From positions 24,236 to 88,235 of the forward strand of contig CAILTK010000032.1 of assembly GCA_903837135.1 (NCBI GenBank): a stretch of 64,000 nucleotides of DNA, given 5' to 3'. Position 1 is the first letter of the stretch, and each line of letters starts with the position of its first letter. The notes under the pieces were generated by a model, which made no database searches, was not told the DNA's origin, and saw nothing but the letters and a program-made list of their open reading frames with translations. This document shows, in pieces, positions 27,826 to 37,093 of this stretch. Source of the DNA: an uncultured Caulobacterales bacterium (lineage in GTDB: Bacteria > Pseudomonadota > Alphaproteobacteria > Caulobacterales > Caulobacteraceae). The position numbers and the translations under genes are program-made.

Positions 27826-29030
27826 TTGCCGGCCAGCCGCGCCTGCGCCGCCGGCAGCGTCACGGCCTTGGGCTCGGTCACCGCCCTGCCCTCCACCGTC
27901 GCCATCTTCTGCAGCCGGGCGGTCTTCATGTCGGTCACGTCCTTGAGGTTCAGGTTCAGCACCGGGCCGTCCTTGATCACCACGTTGACGGTCTGATCCA
28001 CCGGCTTGCCGTCGCGGACGAAGTGGGTCGCGCCGTCCCACAGGATCGGCGGCAGGGCCATGCCGGTCATGCCCTCGATCTCCGGGGCCCAGCCGTTGCG
28101 GCCGAGCTGGTTGCCCCGGATCACGATGTCGGTGGGCAGGGGCTCGTACTTGGCGTCGCGGATCTGCAGCTTGTAGCCGGCCAGGATGATGGCCGCCGTG
28201 GCGTTGCCGCTGATGGCGTTGTCGAACACGTGCACGTCGTGATTGGCCATCACCATCACTCCCGTGCCGGTGGGCACCGAGGCGACGATATTGCCCTTGG
28301 GCGCGAAGTTCTGCGTATCGTTGTCGACGATCTTGTTGTGGAACACGCGGTGCGAGTGGCCGCCCTGCTGCGGCAGGTTCGGCAGGTCGAACACCAGGAT
28401 TCCGCCGGCGTTGTGGGTCGACAGATTGTCGTGCACGTCGGCGTTCATCGAGTTCTCGATCTCGATCCCGGCCACGTTGAAATGGGCGACGGAGTTCTTG
28501 ACGACGATGTTCTTCGACTGGCCGACGTAGATGCCGGCGTCGGAGGCCCCCCGCACCGTCACCCCGTCGATCAGTACGTTGGTGGAGGAGACCGGATAGA
28601 CTCCATAGGCGCCGTTGCCGGCCTTGGGCGGACCGGACCAGTCGACGCTGAGGTGCAGGAAGCTGATCTGATCCACCCCCTTGGCCTTGATCGCGTCGCC
28701 CTTGGCGTCGACCACGGTCAGGTCGCGCACGGTGACGCCGTTCGAGGTGATCATCAGCCCCTCGCCCGCCGCCATCTGGCCCTTGAAGTCGAGGATGGTC
28801 TTGCCCTCCCCGGCGCCCTTGACGGTGACGTTGGCGACGTCGAGCGAAAGCCCGTCGGTGAGTTCGAACCGCCCGGCGGCGAGGCGCACCGTATCGCCGG
28901 GCCTGGCGTCGATCAGCGCCGCCTGCAGCCGCTCCTGCGCATCCTTCCCGGGCGCCACCTTGAGCACGGCGGCGTGAGCGGTTGAGGCGAGCAGCAGGCT
29001 GGTCAGGGCGGCGCCGGCGAATCGGATCAT
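27822..29030 (-). CDS. Exported parallel beta-helix repeat protein
   Basis: Start ATG 29030 follows GGAGG; 402 residues with a signal peptide of ~22. The body is a right-handed parallel beta-helix: repeated short strands with stacked Asn and hydrophobic positions, such as GVTVRDLTVVDAKGDAIKAKG, TNVLIDGVTVRGASDAGIYVGQ and NIVVKNSVAHFNVAGIEIEN. This fold occurs in pectate lyases, epimerases and copper-binding NosD. It matches the TIGR03805-type family found paired with the diheme cytochrome downstream, whose start overlaps this stop by four bases. It probably binds or cleaves a polysaccharide outside the cytoplasm; the catalytic residues are not obvious. Confidence 0.8.
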   Translation of the reverse strand: MIRFAGAALTSLLLASTAHAAVLKVAPGKDAQERLQAALIDARPGDTVRLAAGRFELTDGLSLDVANVTVKGAGEGKTILDFKGQMAAGEGLMITSNGVTVRDLTVVDAKGDAIKAKGVDQISFLHLSVDWSGPPKAGNGAYGVYPVSSTNVLIDGVTVRGASDAGIYVGQSKNIVVKNSVAHFNVAGIEIENSMNADVHDNLSTHNAGGILVFDLPNLPQQGGHSHRVFHNKIVDNDTQNFAPKGNIVASVPTGTGVMVMANHDVHVFDNAISGNATAAIILAGYKLQIRDAKYEPLPTDIVIRGNQLGRNGWAPEIEGMTGMALPPILWDGATHFVRDGKPVDQTVNVVIKDGPVLNLNLKDVTDMKTARLQKMATVEGRAVTEPKAVTLPAAQARLAGK

Positions 29031-29368
29031 GAGGTTCCCTCCAAGGTTTTTGGCGACCCGCCACGGCAAGGCTCGCGGGCGGATACTGCCCCGGCGCCGC
29101 GTTGGAGGCCATGGGGTTTGCGTATGCGGATGCGATGGCTCTGCACCGTCTCCGGCTTGTCCGTTCACGCCTCCCGTCCAGACGTCCCTTTGCGGTGCGC
29201 GCAAGGTCGCGGCCGGCTCCAATTTTCTCTTCGGGCTCCAAGACGCCTGATACGGAAAGTTTTCAGCGCCGTTCGCCTTGTCCCTGCGTGGGCCGGCGTG
29301 ATCTAACGCCAGCCAAAGGGCGCGCGTGGTCGGACCGCGATCACGGCCCAGCTCTCGGGGGAGACGGC
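29031..29368. other. Divergent intergenic region
   Basis: 338 bases lie between the minus-strand beta-helix gene and the plus-strand serine hydrolase. It must hold both promoters. Short frames crossing it are not coding-like. No palindrome or riboswitch was recognised. Confidence 0.5.
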
Positions 29369-31087
29369 ATGTATCTGGCGCGGCGTTCGGTGGTGGGTTT
29401 CGGCTTGGCGACGGCGGCCGCGGCGCCGATGGCGCGGGCGGCCTCCGCCCTGCCGGCGGTGTCCACCGACGTGGTGGTGCTGTCGCCGGGGGCCGGCAGG
29501 CGCGACTACGCGCCGGCCATCGCCGCCCTGCGCGCCTATGCGGCGAGCGAGCTGAAGTCGATCGGCCTGCCCGGCATGACCCTGTCGGTGGCCGACGACC
29601 AGGGTTTCGCGGCCAGCATGACCTTCGGCTACGCCGACCTCGACCTGCGCGAACCGGTCAGGCGCAGCCAGCTGTTCCAGATCGGATCGATCAGCAAGGC
29701 GTTCGCCTCGCTCTGCCTGTTCACCTTCGCGCAGGAGGGCAAGCTCGATCTCGATGCGCCGCTGAGTCGCTATCTGCCCGAGGCCGCTCTGCCGGCCGAA
29801 CCGATCACGGTCGCGCAGGTGATGAGCCATTCCGCCGGACTGCCGGACGGGGCGCCGGTGTTTCCGCGCTCGCCGGGCGGCCGGCTCTGGAGCGGCTTCG
29901 CGCCGGGTTCGAAGTTCTCTTACAGCAATACCGGCTACGAACTGCTCGGCCATCTGATCGCCCGGCTCGGCGGCGCGCCGCATCCGGAGGTGATCCGCGC
30001 CCGCGTCCTGAAGCCCCTGGGCCTCGACGCCATGCTGACGTCGATCCAGGATCCGGACCGGCCCCGTTTCGCCAACAGCTATTCGCCGCTCCGCCCCACC
30101 TGGCCCGCGTTGACCGGCGCGCCGCTCGCCGCCGGGCCGTGGACCCAGATGGACGAGGCGGCGGGGTCGCTGTCGGCCACCGCCGACACCATGACCCGCT
30201 ATCTCGGCTTTCTGATGCGGCTCGGACGCGGCGACGGCGCGCCCCTGTTCGGCCCGGCCCTGGCCAGGCGGTTCGCCACCGCGGCGATCGACTGCGACGT
30301 GTTCGGCCCCAAGTCGCGCTACGGCTACGGCCTCGGCACGGTGCTGATCGACGACAGCCCCGCCTACCACCACACCGGCGGGATGATCACCTTCACCTCA
30401 TCGTTCCACGTCGACGCTAAGGCCGGCGTCGGCTGTTTCGCCAGCGTCAACGCCAGCCTCGGCGACTATCGACCCCGCCACACCACCGCCTACGCCCTGC
30501 AGCTGCTGCGGGCGGTGAAGGCCGGAACGCCCCTGCCGCCGGCGCCCGACCCCCTGGTGTCGCAACGGATCGAACATGCCGAGCTTTATGCCGGGCGCTA
30601 TGTGGGGCCCACCGGCGAGGTGGTGCAGGTGCGCCGGAACGGAGGCGTGCTCGACCTGGCGGCCGGCGACGCCACGGGCCGGCTTGAGCCGGCCGGGCGC
30701 GACACCTTGATGACCAGCCACCCCGACTACGCCGCGCACCTCCTGACCTTCGAACGGCAGGGCGAGGCGCCGGCGAGCGGCGTCTGGTGGGGCGAGGCCC
30801 TGTTCCTGCGCGACGGCGTCGGCCAGCGGGCGCCGACGCCCGCGGCCCTCGCCGCCCTCGCCGGCCATTACCTCAGCAACGACCCCTGGACCGGGGACGC
30901 GACGGTGTTCGCCCGCGGCGAAAGCCTGGTGCTGGAGGGGCGCGGCGCGCTGACCCCGCGCGACGGCGGCTATTGGGCGGTGAAGGACGACGCCGGAGGG
31001 GTCGAACGGTTCTGGTTCGAGGGCCTGCTGAACGACCGGCCGCAGCGGCTCAACGTCTCCGGCGCGGACATGCTCCGGCTGAGTTGA
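29369..31087 (+). CDS. Exported serine hydrolase, beta-lactamase family
   Basis: The ATG at 29369 follows GGGGGAGA and opens a signal that may be twin-arginine (ARRSVVGFGLATAAAAPMARA); 572 residues. The catalytic domain (~50-400) has SISK at 107-110 (SxxK), YSN in FSYSNTGYELLG and HTG in YHHTGGMITF. A ~150-residue C-terminal beta domain follows (ELYAGRYVGPTGEVVQVRR, then AGHYLSNDPWTG), as in D-aminopeptidase or esterase-like members. It is expected in the periplasm. It is a second, distantly similar copy of the type seen at 17.9 kb, but in a different context, divergent from the beta-helix/cytochrome pair. Confidence 0.86.
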   Translation: MYLARRSVVGFGLATAAAAPMARAASALPAVSTDVVVLSPGAGRRDYAPAIAALRAYAASELKSIGLPGMTLSVADDQGFAASMTFGYADLDLREPVRRSQLFQIGSISKAFASLCLFTFAQEGKLDLDAPLSRYLPEAALPAEPITVAQVMSHSAGLPDGAPVFPRSPGGRLWSGFAPGSKFSYSNTGYELLGHLIARLGGAPHPEVIRARVLKPLGLDAMLTSIQDPDRPRFANSYSPLRPTWPALTGAPLAAGPWTQMDEAAGSLSATADTMTRYLGFLMRLGRGDGAPLFGPALARRFATAAIDCDVFGPKSRYGYGLGTVLIDDSPAYHHTGGMITFTSSFHVDAKAGVGCFASVNASLGDYRPRHTTAYALQLLRAVKAGTPLPPAPDPLVSQRIEHAELYAGRYVGPTGEVVQVRRNGGVLDLAAGDATGRLEPAGRDTLMTSHPDYAAHLLTFERQGEAPASGVWWGEALFLRDGVGQRAPTPAALAALAGHYLSNDPWTGDATVFARGESLVLEGRGALTPRDGGYWAVKDDAGGVERFWFEGLLNDRPQRLNVSGADMLRLS

Positions 31088-31118
31088 ACCGAGCCGGGAG
31101 GCGGGCCCTGACGCGACG

Positions 31119-31412
31119 CTATCTGGCGGGCGCTGGCGGGCGCGCCTCCGGCTTTCCGTATTTCAGTTTCAGCACCAACACTGCGGCCGACAGGATCAGG
31201 CAGACGATGTTGGAGCCGACCAGGGGCCAGCTCTTCAGGAGCACGCCGTAGAGGGTCCAGAGGGCGAAACCGGTCACCGTCACCACGTACATGCGAAGCG
31301 ACACCGACGAGGCGTCCTTCTCACGCCAGATCTTGACCACCTGCGGCAGGAAGCTCGACATCGAGCAGACGGCGGCGAGCACGCCGAGCGCATTCAACAG
31401 AATCGGGTTCAT
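31119..31412 (-). CDS. SemiSWEET-type sugar transporter
   Basis: This encodes 97 residues with three transmembrane helices, the size of a bacterial SemiSWEET half-transporter that works as a dimer. The PQ-loop motif is SSFLPQVVKIWREKDASSVSLRM in helix 1 and the following loop. Helix 3 is NIVCLILSAAVLVLKLKYG. SemiSWEETs move sugars down their gradient. The start at 31412 is the first Met of the membrane unit. It is convergent with the serine hydrolase, 31 bases between stops. Confidence 0.82.
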   Translation of the reverse strand: MNPILLNALGVLAAVCSMSSFLPQVVKIWREKDASSVSLRMYVVTVTGFALWTLYGVLLKSWPLVGSNIVCLILSAAVLVLKLKYGKPEARPPAPAR

Positions 31413-31472
31413 GCTCCGACAACGAGACGAGGCGGCGGCGGTTGCCCGCGACGCCCCGGGGAAGAGGCGAAC

Positions 31473-32150
31473 ATGCGAACACGGGTGAAGATCTGCTGCA
31501 TGGCGTCCCCGTCGGAGGTACGGGCCGCCGCCGTGGCCGGGGCGGACTGCATCGGCGCGGTGGGTCCCATGCCGTCGGGGCCGGGGCCGATCGACGACGC
31601 CGCCGCGCGGACGGTGATCGCCGCGGCGCCGCCGGGCGTGACGCCCTTCCTGCTCACCCAGGAAAGCGAGATCGAGGGGCTGGCCCAGCACGTGCGGGCG
31701 ACGCGGGCGACCGTGGTCCAGTTGGTCCGTCACGTGGATCCGCGGCTGCACGCCGACATTCGCGAGGCCCTGCCCTGGGTGAAGATCGTGCAGGTGGTGC
31801 ACGTGGAGGACGCCGACGCCCTGGAGCTCGCCCGCGGCTATGCCCTCACCGCCGACGCCCTTCTGCTCGACTCCGGCAATCCCAAGGCCTTCGCCGACGG
31901 GGCGGTCGAGGCGCTCGGCGGCACGGGGCGCACGCACGACTGGCGGCTCAGCCGGCAGATCGTCCAGGTCGTCAACAAGCCGGTCTACCTGGCCGGGGGC
32001 CTGACCCCGTTCAACGTCGCCGACGCCATCGACGCCGTCCGCCCGTTCGGGGTCGACCTGTGCTCGGGCGTCCGCACCCTCGGCAAGCTCGACGTCAAGA
32101 AGCTCGAGAGCTTCTTCGTCGCCGTGCGGGGCGCCGAGCGGAACCTGTAG
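31473..32150 (+). CDS. TrpF-like (phosphoribosylanthranilate isomerase family) protein
   Basis: This 225-residue TIM-barrel protein has PRAI-like features: VKICCM in place of VKICG (the general-base Cys kept), an LLLDSGNP strand with the expected Asp, GGTGRTHDW, and the phosphate-binding LAGGLTPFNVADAI and DLCSGVRTLGK loops. In tryptophan synthesis PRAI is usually next to trpB/trpA; here it stands alone between a SemiSWEET and a GFA gene. The altered signature and context leave room for a different isomerase role. It is divergent from the SemiSWEET gene. Confidence 0.75.
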   Translation: MRTRVKICCMASPSEVRAAAVAGADCIGAVGPMPSGPGPIDDAAARTVIAAAPPGVTPFLLTQESEIEGLAQHVRATRATVVQLVRHVDPRLHADIREALPWVKIVQVVHVEDADALELARGYALTADALLLDSGNPKAFADGAVEALGGTGRTHDWRLSRQIVQVVNKPVYLAGGLTPFNVADAIDAVRPFGVDLCSGVRTLGKLDVKKLESFFVAVRGAERNL

Positions 32151-32227
32151 GGTGCGGCGGGGACCTGCCGCTTCCCTTCCCGCTTTTTTCCATGGATATT
32201 TTCGAAATCGCGGCGACGCCGCTGACC

Positions 32228-32641
32228 CTACCCTGGCATGAGCTCGAAGGTCGCGATCCCCGTCGGCAGCTCCACCCAATCGGGTTTGTCGCGCAGGAAG
32301 ATGGCCACGGCCGGCTCGAAGGCCGAGGCGTCGTCGAGGGAGCCGGCGTAGACGGTATGCCGGTCGTCCTTGCCGATCTCGCCGCCGAACACCAGGCCGC
32401 CGCAGGCGGGGCAGAAATTGCGAACAGCCTCGCCGCCCCGATATGAGGTGCTGCGGAACGGGCGCGCTTCGCCGGTGAAACGGATCACGGCGGCCGGGAA
32501 GCTCATGAAGGGAATGAAGCCGGACCCCGACGCCTTGCGGCAGTCGGCGCAGCAGCAGAAGCCGGCGAGACCCGGCGCCTGGTCCGCCTCGTAACGCAGG
32601 CCGCCGCAGAGGCAACCGCCGGAAATCTTCGCCGTGCTCAT
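32228..32641 (-). CDS. GFA-family zinc protein
   Basis: This 137-residue protein of the glutathione-dependent formaldehyde-activating (Gfa/CENP-V) fold has zinc Cys clusters: GGCLCGGLRYEA, CCCADCRKASGS and FCPACGGLVF. Some members bind S-hydroxymethylglutathione, but most are uncharacterised. It is cytosolic. It lies 13 bases downstream of the exported-protein gene at 32.7-33.1 kb on the same strand and may share its transcript. Confidence 0.85.
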   Translation of the reverse strand: MSTAKISGGCLCGGLRYEADQAPGLAGFCCCADCRKASGSGFIPFMSFPAAVIRFTGEARPFRSTSYRGGEAVRNFCPACGGLVFGGEIGKDDRHTVYAGSLDDASAFEPAVAIFLRDKPDWVELPTGIATFELMPG

Positions 32642-32654
32642 GCGACCCTCCCCC

Positions 32655-33089
32655 TCAGTGCGCCGGCGTCTGCGGCTTCAGCTCCACGGCGATCGCCTGC
32701 CCGTCGACCACCGTGGCGTCGGCCACCAGCGCCCGCCTGTCGGCGGCAGGGCCCGGCATGCCCGCCACATAGCTGCCGTCGGGAATGCTTCGAAAGGTGA
32801 AGGCGCCGGCCGTGCAGGGCGCCTCCCAGTGCTCGGCCCCCGGCGCCGGGACCTCGAACGGCGGCAGCTTGCTGGAGCCGTCGGCGCCGCTGATCTCCGG
32901 GAAAAAGGGATAGAGGTAGACCAAAGGCCCGGCGCAGACGCCGCCCGGCGTCTTGCCGGTGACCGTGTTCTTGCCGGCCGCAGGCGGATCGGCGATCGCC
33001 GCGCCGGCCATCCCCGCGGCAGCCAGGACGACGGCCAGGGCGGCGGCCAGTCCCGTCAGGCCCTTCAGCGTCGTCCTCTCCCGCTTCAC
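32655..33089 (-). CDS. Exported hypothetical protein, coupled to CoA transferase
   Basis: The GTG at 33089 overlaps the stop of the CoA-transferase beta-subunit gene (GTGA), giving 144 residues. The signal peptide is [23 protein letters not shown]. The mature part is small and beta-like, with two Cys ([17 protein letters not shown] and [19 protein letters not shown]), perhaps a carboxypeptidase-regulatory-like fold. No family assignment. The overlap means co-translation with scoAB, but no functional link is evident. Confidence 0.6.
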   Translation of the reverse strand: MKRERTTLKGLTGLAAALAVVLAAAGMAGAAIADPPAAGKNTVTGKTPGGVCAGPLVYLYPFFPEISGADGSSKLPPFEVPAPGAEHWEAPCTAGAFTFRSIPDGSYVAGMPGPAADRRALVADATVVDGQAIAVELKPQTPAH

Positions 33090-33739
33090 GCCGCGAACGC
33101 CGCCTCGGTCTTCGCTCGCAACGCGTCGAGGGTCACGCCGGGGGCCATTTCGAGCAGCTTCAGGCCGCCCTTGTGCTTGTCGACGTCGAATACGGCCAGG
33201 TCGGTGATGACGAGGTCGACCACCTTCACCCCGGTCAGCGGCAAGGTGCAGGCCTTGAGCAGCTTGGGCGCGCCGGTCTTCTCGGTATGCTCCATCACCA
33301 CCACCACCTTCTTGACCCCGGCCACCAGGTCCATCGCCCCGCCCATGCCCTTGACCACCTTGCCGGGCACCATCCAGTTGGCCAGGTCTCCGGATTCCGA
33401 CACCTGCATGGCGCCGAGGATCGACAGGTTGATGTGCCCGCCGCGGATCATGGCGAAGCTGTCGGCCGAGGAGAAATAGGAGGAGGTGGCGAGCTCGGTG
33501 ATGGTCTGCTTGCCGGCGTTGATCAGATCGGCGTCCTCCTCCCCTTCGAATGGAAACGGTCCCATGCCGAGCATGCCGTTCTCGCTCTGCAGGGTCACGC
33601 TCATGCCGTCCGGAATGTAGTTGGACACCAGGGTCGGGATGCCGATGCCGAGGTTGACGTAGAAGCCGTCCTTCAGCTCCCGCGCCGCCCGCTCGGCCAT
33701 CTGGTCGCGGGTCCAACCCTTGATGAGATCCTCGGCCAT
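33086..33739 (-). CDS. scoB: 3-oxoacid CoA-transferase, subunit B
   Basis: This encodes 217 residues. The N-terminus has [19 protein letters not shown] and the catalytic Glu lies in SENGMLGMG. Together with subunit A it transfers CoA between acyl-CoA (often succinyl-CoA) and acetoacetate or another 3-oxoacid, for ketone-body or branched catabolism. The start ATG overlaps the subunit A stop by one base (TGATG), ensuring matched synthesis. Substrate preference (succinyl- versus acetyl-CoA) is not decided by sequence alone. Confidence 0.9.
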   Translation of the reverse strand: MAEDLIKGWTRDQMAERAARELKDGFYVNLGIGIPTLVSNYIPDGMSVTLQSENGMLGMGPFPFEGEEDADLINAGKQTITELATSSYFSSADSFAMIRGGHINLSILGAMQVSESGDLANWMVPGKVVKGMGGAMDLVAGVKKVVVVMEHTEKTGAPKLLKACTLPLTGVKVVDLVITDLAVFDVDKHKGGLKLLEMAPGVTLDALRAKTEAAFAA

Positions 33740-34467
33740 CAGACTTCCTCTCCCGCGGCGGCCATCTCCGGCCGGGCCCGGGTGGTGGTGCGCTCGATCC
33801 GCTTCTCGAACCTCTCGCCCTTGAACAGGCGGTCGACATAGATCCCCGGGGTGTGGATCTGGTCCGGATCGAGCTGACCGGGTTCGACCAGGGCCTCCAC
33901 CTCCACCAGGGTGAGCGTGGCGGCGGCGGCCATCATCGGATTGAAATTCCGCGCCGTCTTCCGATAGATCAGATTGCCGGCCGTGTCGGCGGTCCAGGCC
34001 TTGACGATGGCGAGGTCGGCCTTCAGCGCCGTCTCCATCACATAGCCCTCGCCGTCGAATTCGCGCGTCTCCTTGCCGTCGGCGATCACCGTGCCGTAGC
34101 CGGTCTTGGTGAAGAAGGCCGGGATCCCCGCCCCGCCGGCGCGAATGCGCTCGGCCAAAGTGCCCTGCGGGTTGAACTCGAGCTCGAGCTCGCCCGACAG
34201 ATAGAGCTTTTCGAACAGCTTGTTCTCCCCCACGTAGGACGAGACCATCTTGCGGATCTGGCCGCGCTCGAGCAGCAGGCCGAGGCCGAAGCCGTCCACC
34301 CCGCAGTTGTTGGAGATCACCGTCAGGTCCTTGACCCCGCTGTCGCGGATGGCGGCGATCAGATGCTCGGGAATGCCGCACAGGCCGAAACCGCCCGACA
34401 TGATGGTCATGCCGTCGAACAGTGCGCCGTCGACCGCGGCGGCGGCGTCCTTGCAGACCTTACTCAT
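33739..34467 (-). CDS. scoA: 3-oxoacid CoA-transferase, subunit A
   Basis: This encodes 242 residues. The CoA-binding signature [15 protein letters not shown] is near residue 22, followed by [16 protein letters not shown]. The [26 protein letters not shown] stretch is standard for SCOT-type alpha subunits. It is the first gene of the scoA-scoB-exported-protein run. The product forms a heterodimer or heterotetramer with ScoB in the cytosol. Confidence 0.9.
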   Translation of the reverse strand: MSKVCKDAAAAVDGALFDGMTIMSGGFGLCGIPEHLIAAIRDSGVKDLTVISNNCGVDGFGLGLLLERGQIRKMVSSYVGENKLFEKLYLSGELELEFNPQGTLAERIRAGGAGIPAFFTKTGYGTVIADGKETREFDGEGYVMETALKADLAIVKAWTADTAGNLIYRKTARNFNPMMAAAATLTLVEVEALVEPGQLDPDQIHTPGIYVDRLFKGERFEKRIERTTTRARPEMAAAGEEV

Positions 34468-34496
34468 CGGCGCTCCTTGCGGCGCCGCAGAGAGGC

Positions 34497-35213
34497 TCAG
34501 GGCTGCCGGGTCGTGGTGGTGGAGGTGGTCGTGGTGCTCTTAGTCGATGCCGACGGAGAGGTCGAGCGCGGAGCGGGCCGGATCGGAACCGGGGCCGGGG
34601 TCTTCTGGTCGACCCAGCGGGCCAGCCCGCTCAGCGCCTCGGTCGTCGCCGCGTCGTAGGCGGCGACGATGGCCCCCACCCGGTTCTCCCCGGCCGGCTT
34701 GCTGACATCGAACACGGTCGCGTCGAGCGGGCTCCCGTCGGGCGCGGCGAGCCGGGCGCGCAGGGTGATCCTGACGGTCGGCGCCGCCTTGGGATCGGTG
34801 TAGTCGGCTTCGAACCGGGTGACGTCGACCACCAGCGTGGCGGCGCTCGGCCCGGGCTCGCCGCGATTCAGCAGATGCGCGCCGGGCGCCGCCGAATCGA
34901 AGGCGCGGTCCAGCGCCTGGCGGAACATCACCGTCGCCGGCGCCGCCCAGCGCGCCCCGGCCACGTAGGAGGTCTGCTGGCCCTCGACGGTCAATATGCC
35001 GTCGCCCATGGCCTCGCGCGGGAACTCCACCGGGGCCAGGGTGACGCCCCGCGCCATGGTGTTCATCGGCGCATCGGTCGCCTGTGCGAAACCGAAGCTG
35101 TAGAGCAGCGCCGGCTTGGCCTTGGGCAGGAGGGAGACGCAGCCGCCGAGCGCGCCCGCCAGCGTAAGCGTGAGCATAGTGGCGGCAAGCCGGCGACGGG
35201 AGCGCTGGATCAC
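34497..35213 (-). CDS. ABC-transport auxiliary lipoprotein (Mla/Pqi type)
   Basis: This 238-residue protein has a lipoprotein signal whose lipobox LGGC puts the lipidated Cys at 25. The mature fold resembles the auxiliary lipoproteins (PqiC-like) that end MCE operons: LLYSFGFAQ at the start, then VTLAPVEFP and long helices. The C-terminus is a Ser/Thr-rich low-complexity tail of ~30 residues. It is probably an outer-membrane-facing partner of the MCE protein. Its start overlaps the MlaD-like gene stop (ATGA). Confidence 0.82.
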   Translation of the reverse strand: MIQRSRRRLAATMLTLTLAGALGGCVSLLPKAKPALLYSFGFAQATDAPMNTMARGVTLAPVEFPREAMGDGILTVEGQQTSYVAGARWAAPATVMFRQALDRAFDSAAPGAHLLNRGEPGPSAATLVVDVTRFEADYTDPKAAPTVRITLRARLAAPDGSPLDATVFDVSKPAGENRVGAIVAAYDAATTEALSGLARWVDQKTPAPVPIRPAPRSTSPSASTKSTTTTSTTTTRQP

Positions 35214-36148
35214 GGCTTCACCTCTCGTTCCTTGGCCGGCGGCTTGGACAGCACGCCCTGGGGATTGGCCTCGATCTCCTGGACCACCCGGTTCAGCGAT
35301 TCCGCGGCCTGTTGCAGGCTGACGATGGCCTGGGAGATCCGCGGCAGGCCGTTGGTGGCGAAGTCGCTGGTCGGCCCCTGCAGCTTGGAAACGGTGGCGC
35401 GAATGTCGGTGGCCGTGTCCTTGATCTGCGCGGCCGCGTCGTTGACGTTGGCCAGCACCCGCTTGGCGTCGCCGTTGGCGACCCCGTCCACGTCGGTGCT
35501 GAGCTTGCCGATCTTCTCCGACGTCTGTTTGACCGAGAGGATCGTCGCATCGAGGTCGGCCAGCATCTGCTTCTGGTTCTTCAGCTCGGTGGTGACCGCG
35601 TGGATGTCGCTGAGCGTGCCGGAGACCGAGGCGATATTCTTGTCGGACAGCAGCTTGTTGACCTGGTCGAGCGCCTGGACCGCACGGGTGACGATGTCGC
35701 CGCCCCCGCTGAGCAGGCTCTCGAGGGCGCCGGTCTTGGTGTGGATCACCGGCACCTGATCCGACGGCGTGACGTCCTTGAGCAGGGGTTTGGAGACCGT
35801 GCCGGCGCCGATCTCGATATAGTTGACGCCGGTGATGCCCAAGGGTTCGAGCGTGGCCGTCGAGTCGACCCGGACCGGCGCATCCGACGTGGTGCGGATC
35901 CGCGCCACCACCCGGTTGGGGTCGGCCTTGTCGAGCGACAGCTTGGTCACCTCGCCGACCTTGATGCCGTTGAAGAACACCTGCCCGCCGGACGACAGGC
36001 CGCGCACCGCGCCGCGGAACTCCACGTCGTAGATGTCGAACTGTTTGGTGAAGCTGAACCGGGCCAGCCAGAACACGAACACCACCGCCGCCACCGTCAG
36101 CAGCAGCGAGATCAGTCCGACCAGCGCATAGTGGGCGTTCCGCTCCAT
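35210..36148 (-). CDS. MlaD-family (MCE domain) substrate-binding protein
   Basis: This 312-residue protein has one N-terminal transmembrane helix (YALVGLISLLLTVAAVVFVFWL). The MCE domain spans ~38-115 (QFDIYDVEFRGAVRGLSSGGQVFFNGIKVGEV, then ITGVNYIEI). A long helical region of about 180 residues follows, as in proteins whose helices form a tube for lipid transfer. The inner-membrane ABC core is encoded just upstream. It carries phospholipid or another lipid between membranes. Confidence 0.88.
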   Translation of the reverse strand: MERNAHYALVGLISLLLTVAAVVFVFWLARFSFTKQFDIYDVEFRGAVRGLSSGGQVFFNGIKVGEVTKLSLDKADPNRVVARIRTTSDAPVRVDSTATLEPLGITGVNYIEIGAGTVSKPLLKDVTPSDQVPVIHTKTGALESLLSGGGDIVTRAVQALDQVNKLLSDKNIASVSGTLSDIHAVTTELKNQKQMLADLDATILSVKQTSEKIGKLSTDVDGVANGDAKRVLANVNDAAAQIKDTATDIRATVSKLQGPTSDFATNGLPRISQAIVSLQQAAESLNRVVQEIEANPQGVLSKPPAKEREVKP

Positions 36149-37093
36149 TCAGCTCTGCTCCTCGCCGCCGGCCGCCTGGCGCGTCGTCTTTTCAGGTTCG
36201 GCCGGTTTGGCGGATTGGGTCCGTTCGGCAGCCTCGGCCCGTTCGTTGGATTGGGCCGCCGCGCGGCCGCGCGGGCCCAGGAAATACTCTTTGATCCAGG
36301 GATGATCGGACCGCTCGAGTTCGGCGATCCTTCCCACCGCGACGATCTTCTTGTCCGCGATCACCGCGATCCGGTCGCAGAGCGCGTACAGACTATCCAG
36401 GTCGTGGGTGATCATGAATACGGTTAAGCCTAGAGCGTCCGAAAGGTTGCGGATCAGCGTGTCGAAGGCTTCGGCCGAGATCGGGTCGAGGCCGGCGGTC
36501 GGTTCGTCCAGGAACAACAGCTCGGGGTCCAGGGCAATGGCCCGCGCCAGCCCGGCGCGCTTTCTCATGCCGCCGGACAGCTCGGCGGGATGCAGATTTC
36601 CGGCGCGCGGCTCCAGACCCACCATGGCGAGCTTGGAATCCGACAGCTGATCGATCGTCTTCAGCGACAGGCGAGTGTGTTCGTGCATCGGCGCGGCGAC
36701 GTTCTCGCGCACGCTCAGCGACGACCATAGGGCTCCGCTTTGGAACAGGACGCCCCAGCGGCGCTCCAGCGTCTCGCGTTCGGCCCCGGTGGCGTTCTGC
36801 ACGTCGACCCCCAGGACTTCGACCTTGCCGCCCTGCGGCGTGCGAAGCCCGATCACCGTGTTGAGCAGTACCGACTTGCCGGCGCCGGAGCCGCCGACCA
36901 CGCCGAAGATTTCGCCCTTGCGCACCTCCAGATTCAGCCCCTCGTGCACCACCGTCTCGCCGAACGCGGACTTCAGGTCCGTGACCCGGATCACCGGTTC
37001 GGCGTCGGGATCGCGTTCGGCCCGATCGCGGGGAAGATGGCTGAGCGCGTCGCGTTCGTCCAACGCCACGGGGGTCTCCGACGCGGCGCTCAC
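36149..37093 (-). CDS. MlaF-type lipid ABC transporter ATPase
   Basis: This 314-residue protein with a GTG start overlaps the permease stop (GTGA). Walker A is GGSGAGKS, the signature is LSGGMRKRAGLARAIA, Walker B is LLFLDEPTAGLD, and the switch His is in FMITHDLD. Residues 1-30 and the last ~50 are extra acidic or charged tails. It powers the MCE lipid transporter. Gene order permease, ATPase, MCE protein, lipoprotein is that of the Mla/Ttg2 group. Confidence 0.92.
   Translation of the reverse strand: MSAASETPVALDERDALSHLPRDRAERDPDAEPVIRVTDLKSAFGETVVHEGLNLEVRKGEIFGVVGGSGAGKSVLLNTVIGLRTPQGGKVEVLGVDVQNATGAERETLERRWGVLFQSGALWSSLSVRENVAAPMHEHTRLSLKTIDQLSDSKLAMVGLEPRAGNLHPAELSGGMRKRAGLARAIALDPELLFLDEPTAGLDPISAEAFDTLIRNLSDALGLTVFMITHDLDSLYALCDRIAVIADKKIVAVGRIAELERSDHPWIKEYFLGPRGRAAAQSNERAEAAERTQSAKPAEPEKTTRQAAGGEEQS

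Noticed and set aside
26749..29241. 830-residue fusion frame ending in the diheme cytochrome
   Set aside because: The upstream part is a shadow of the beta-helix gene; the cytochrome has its own start at an ATGA overlap.
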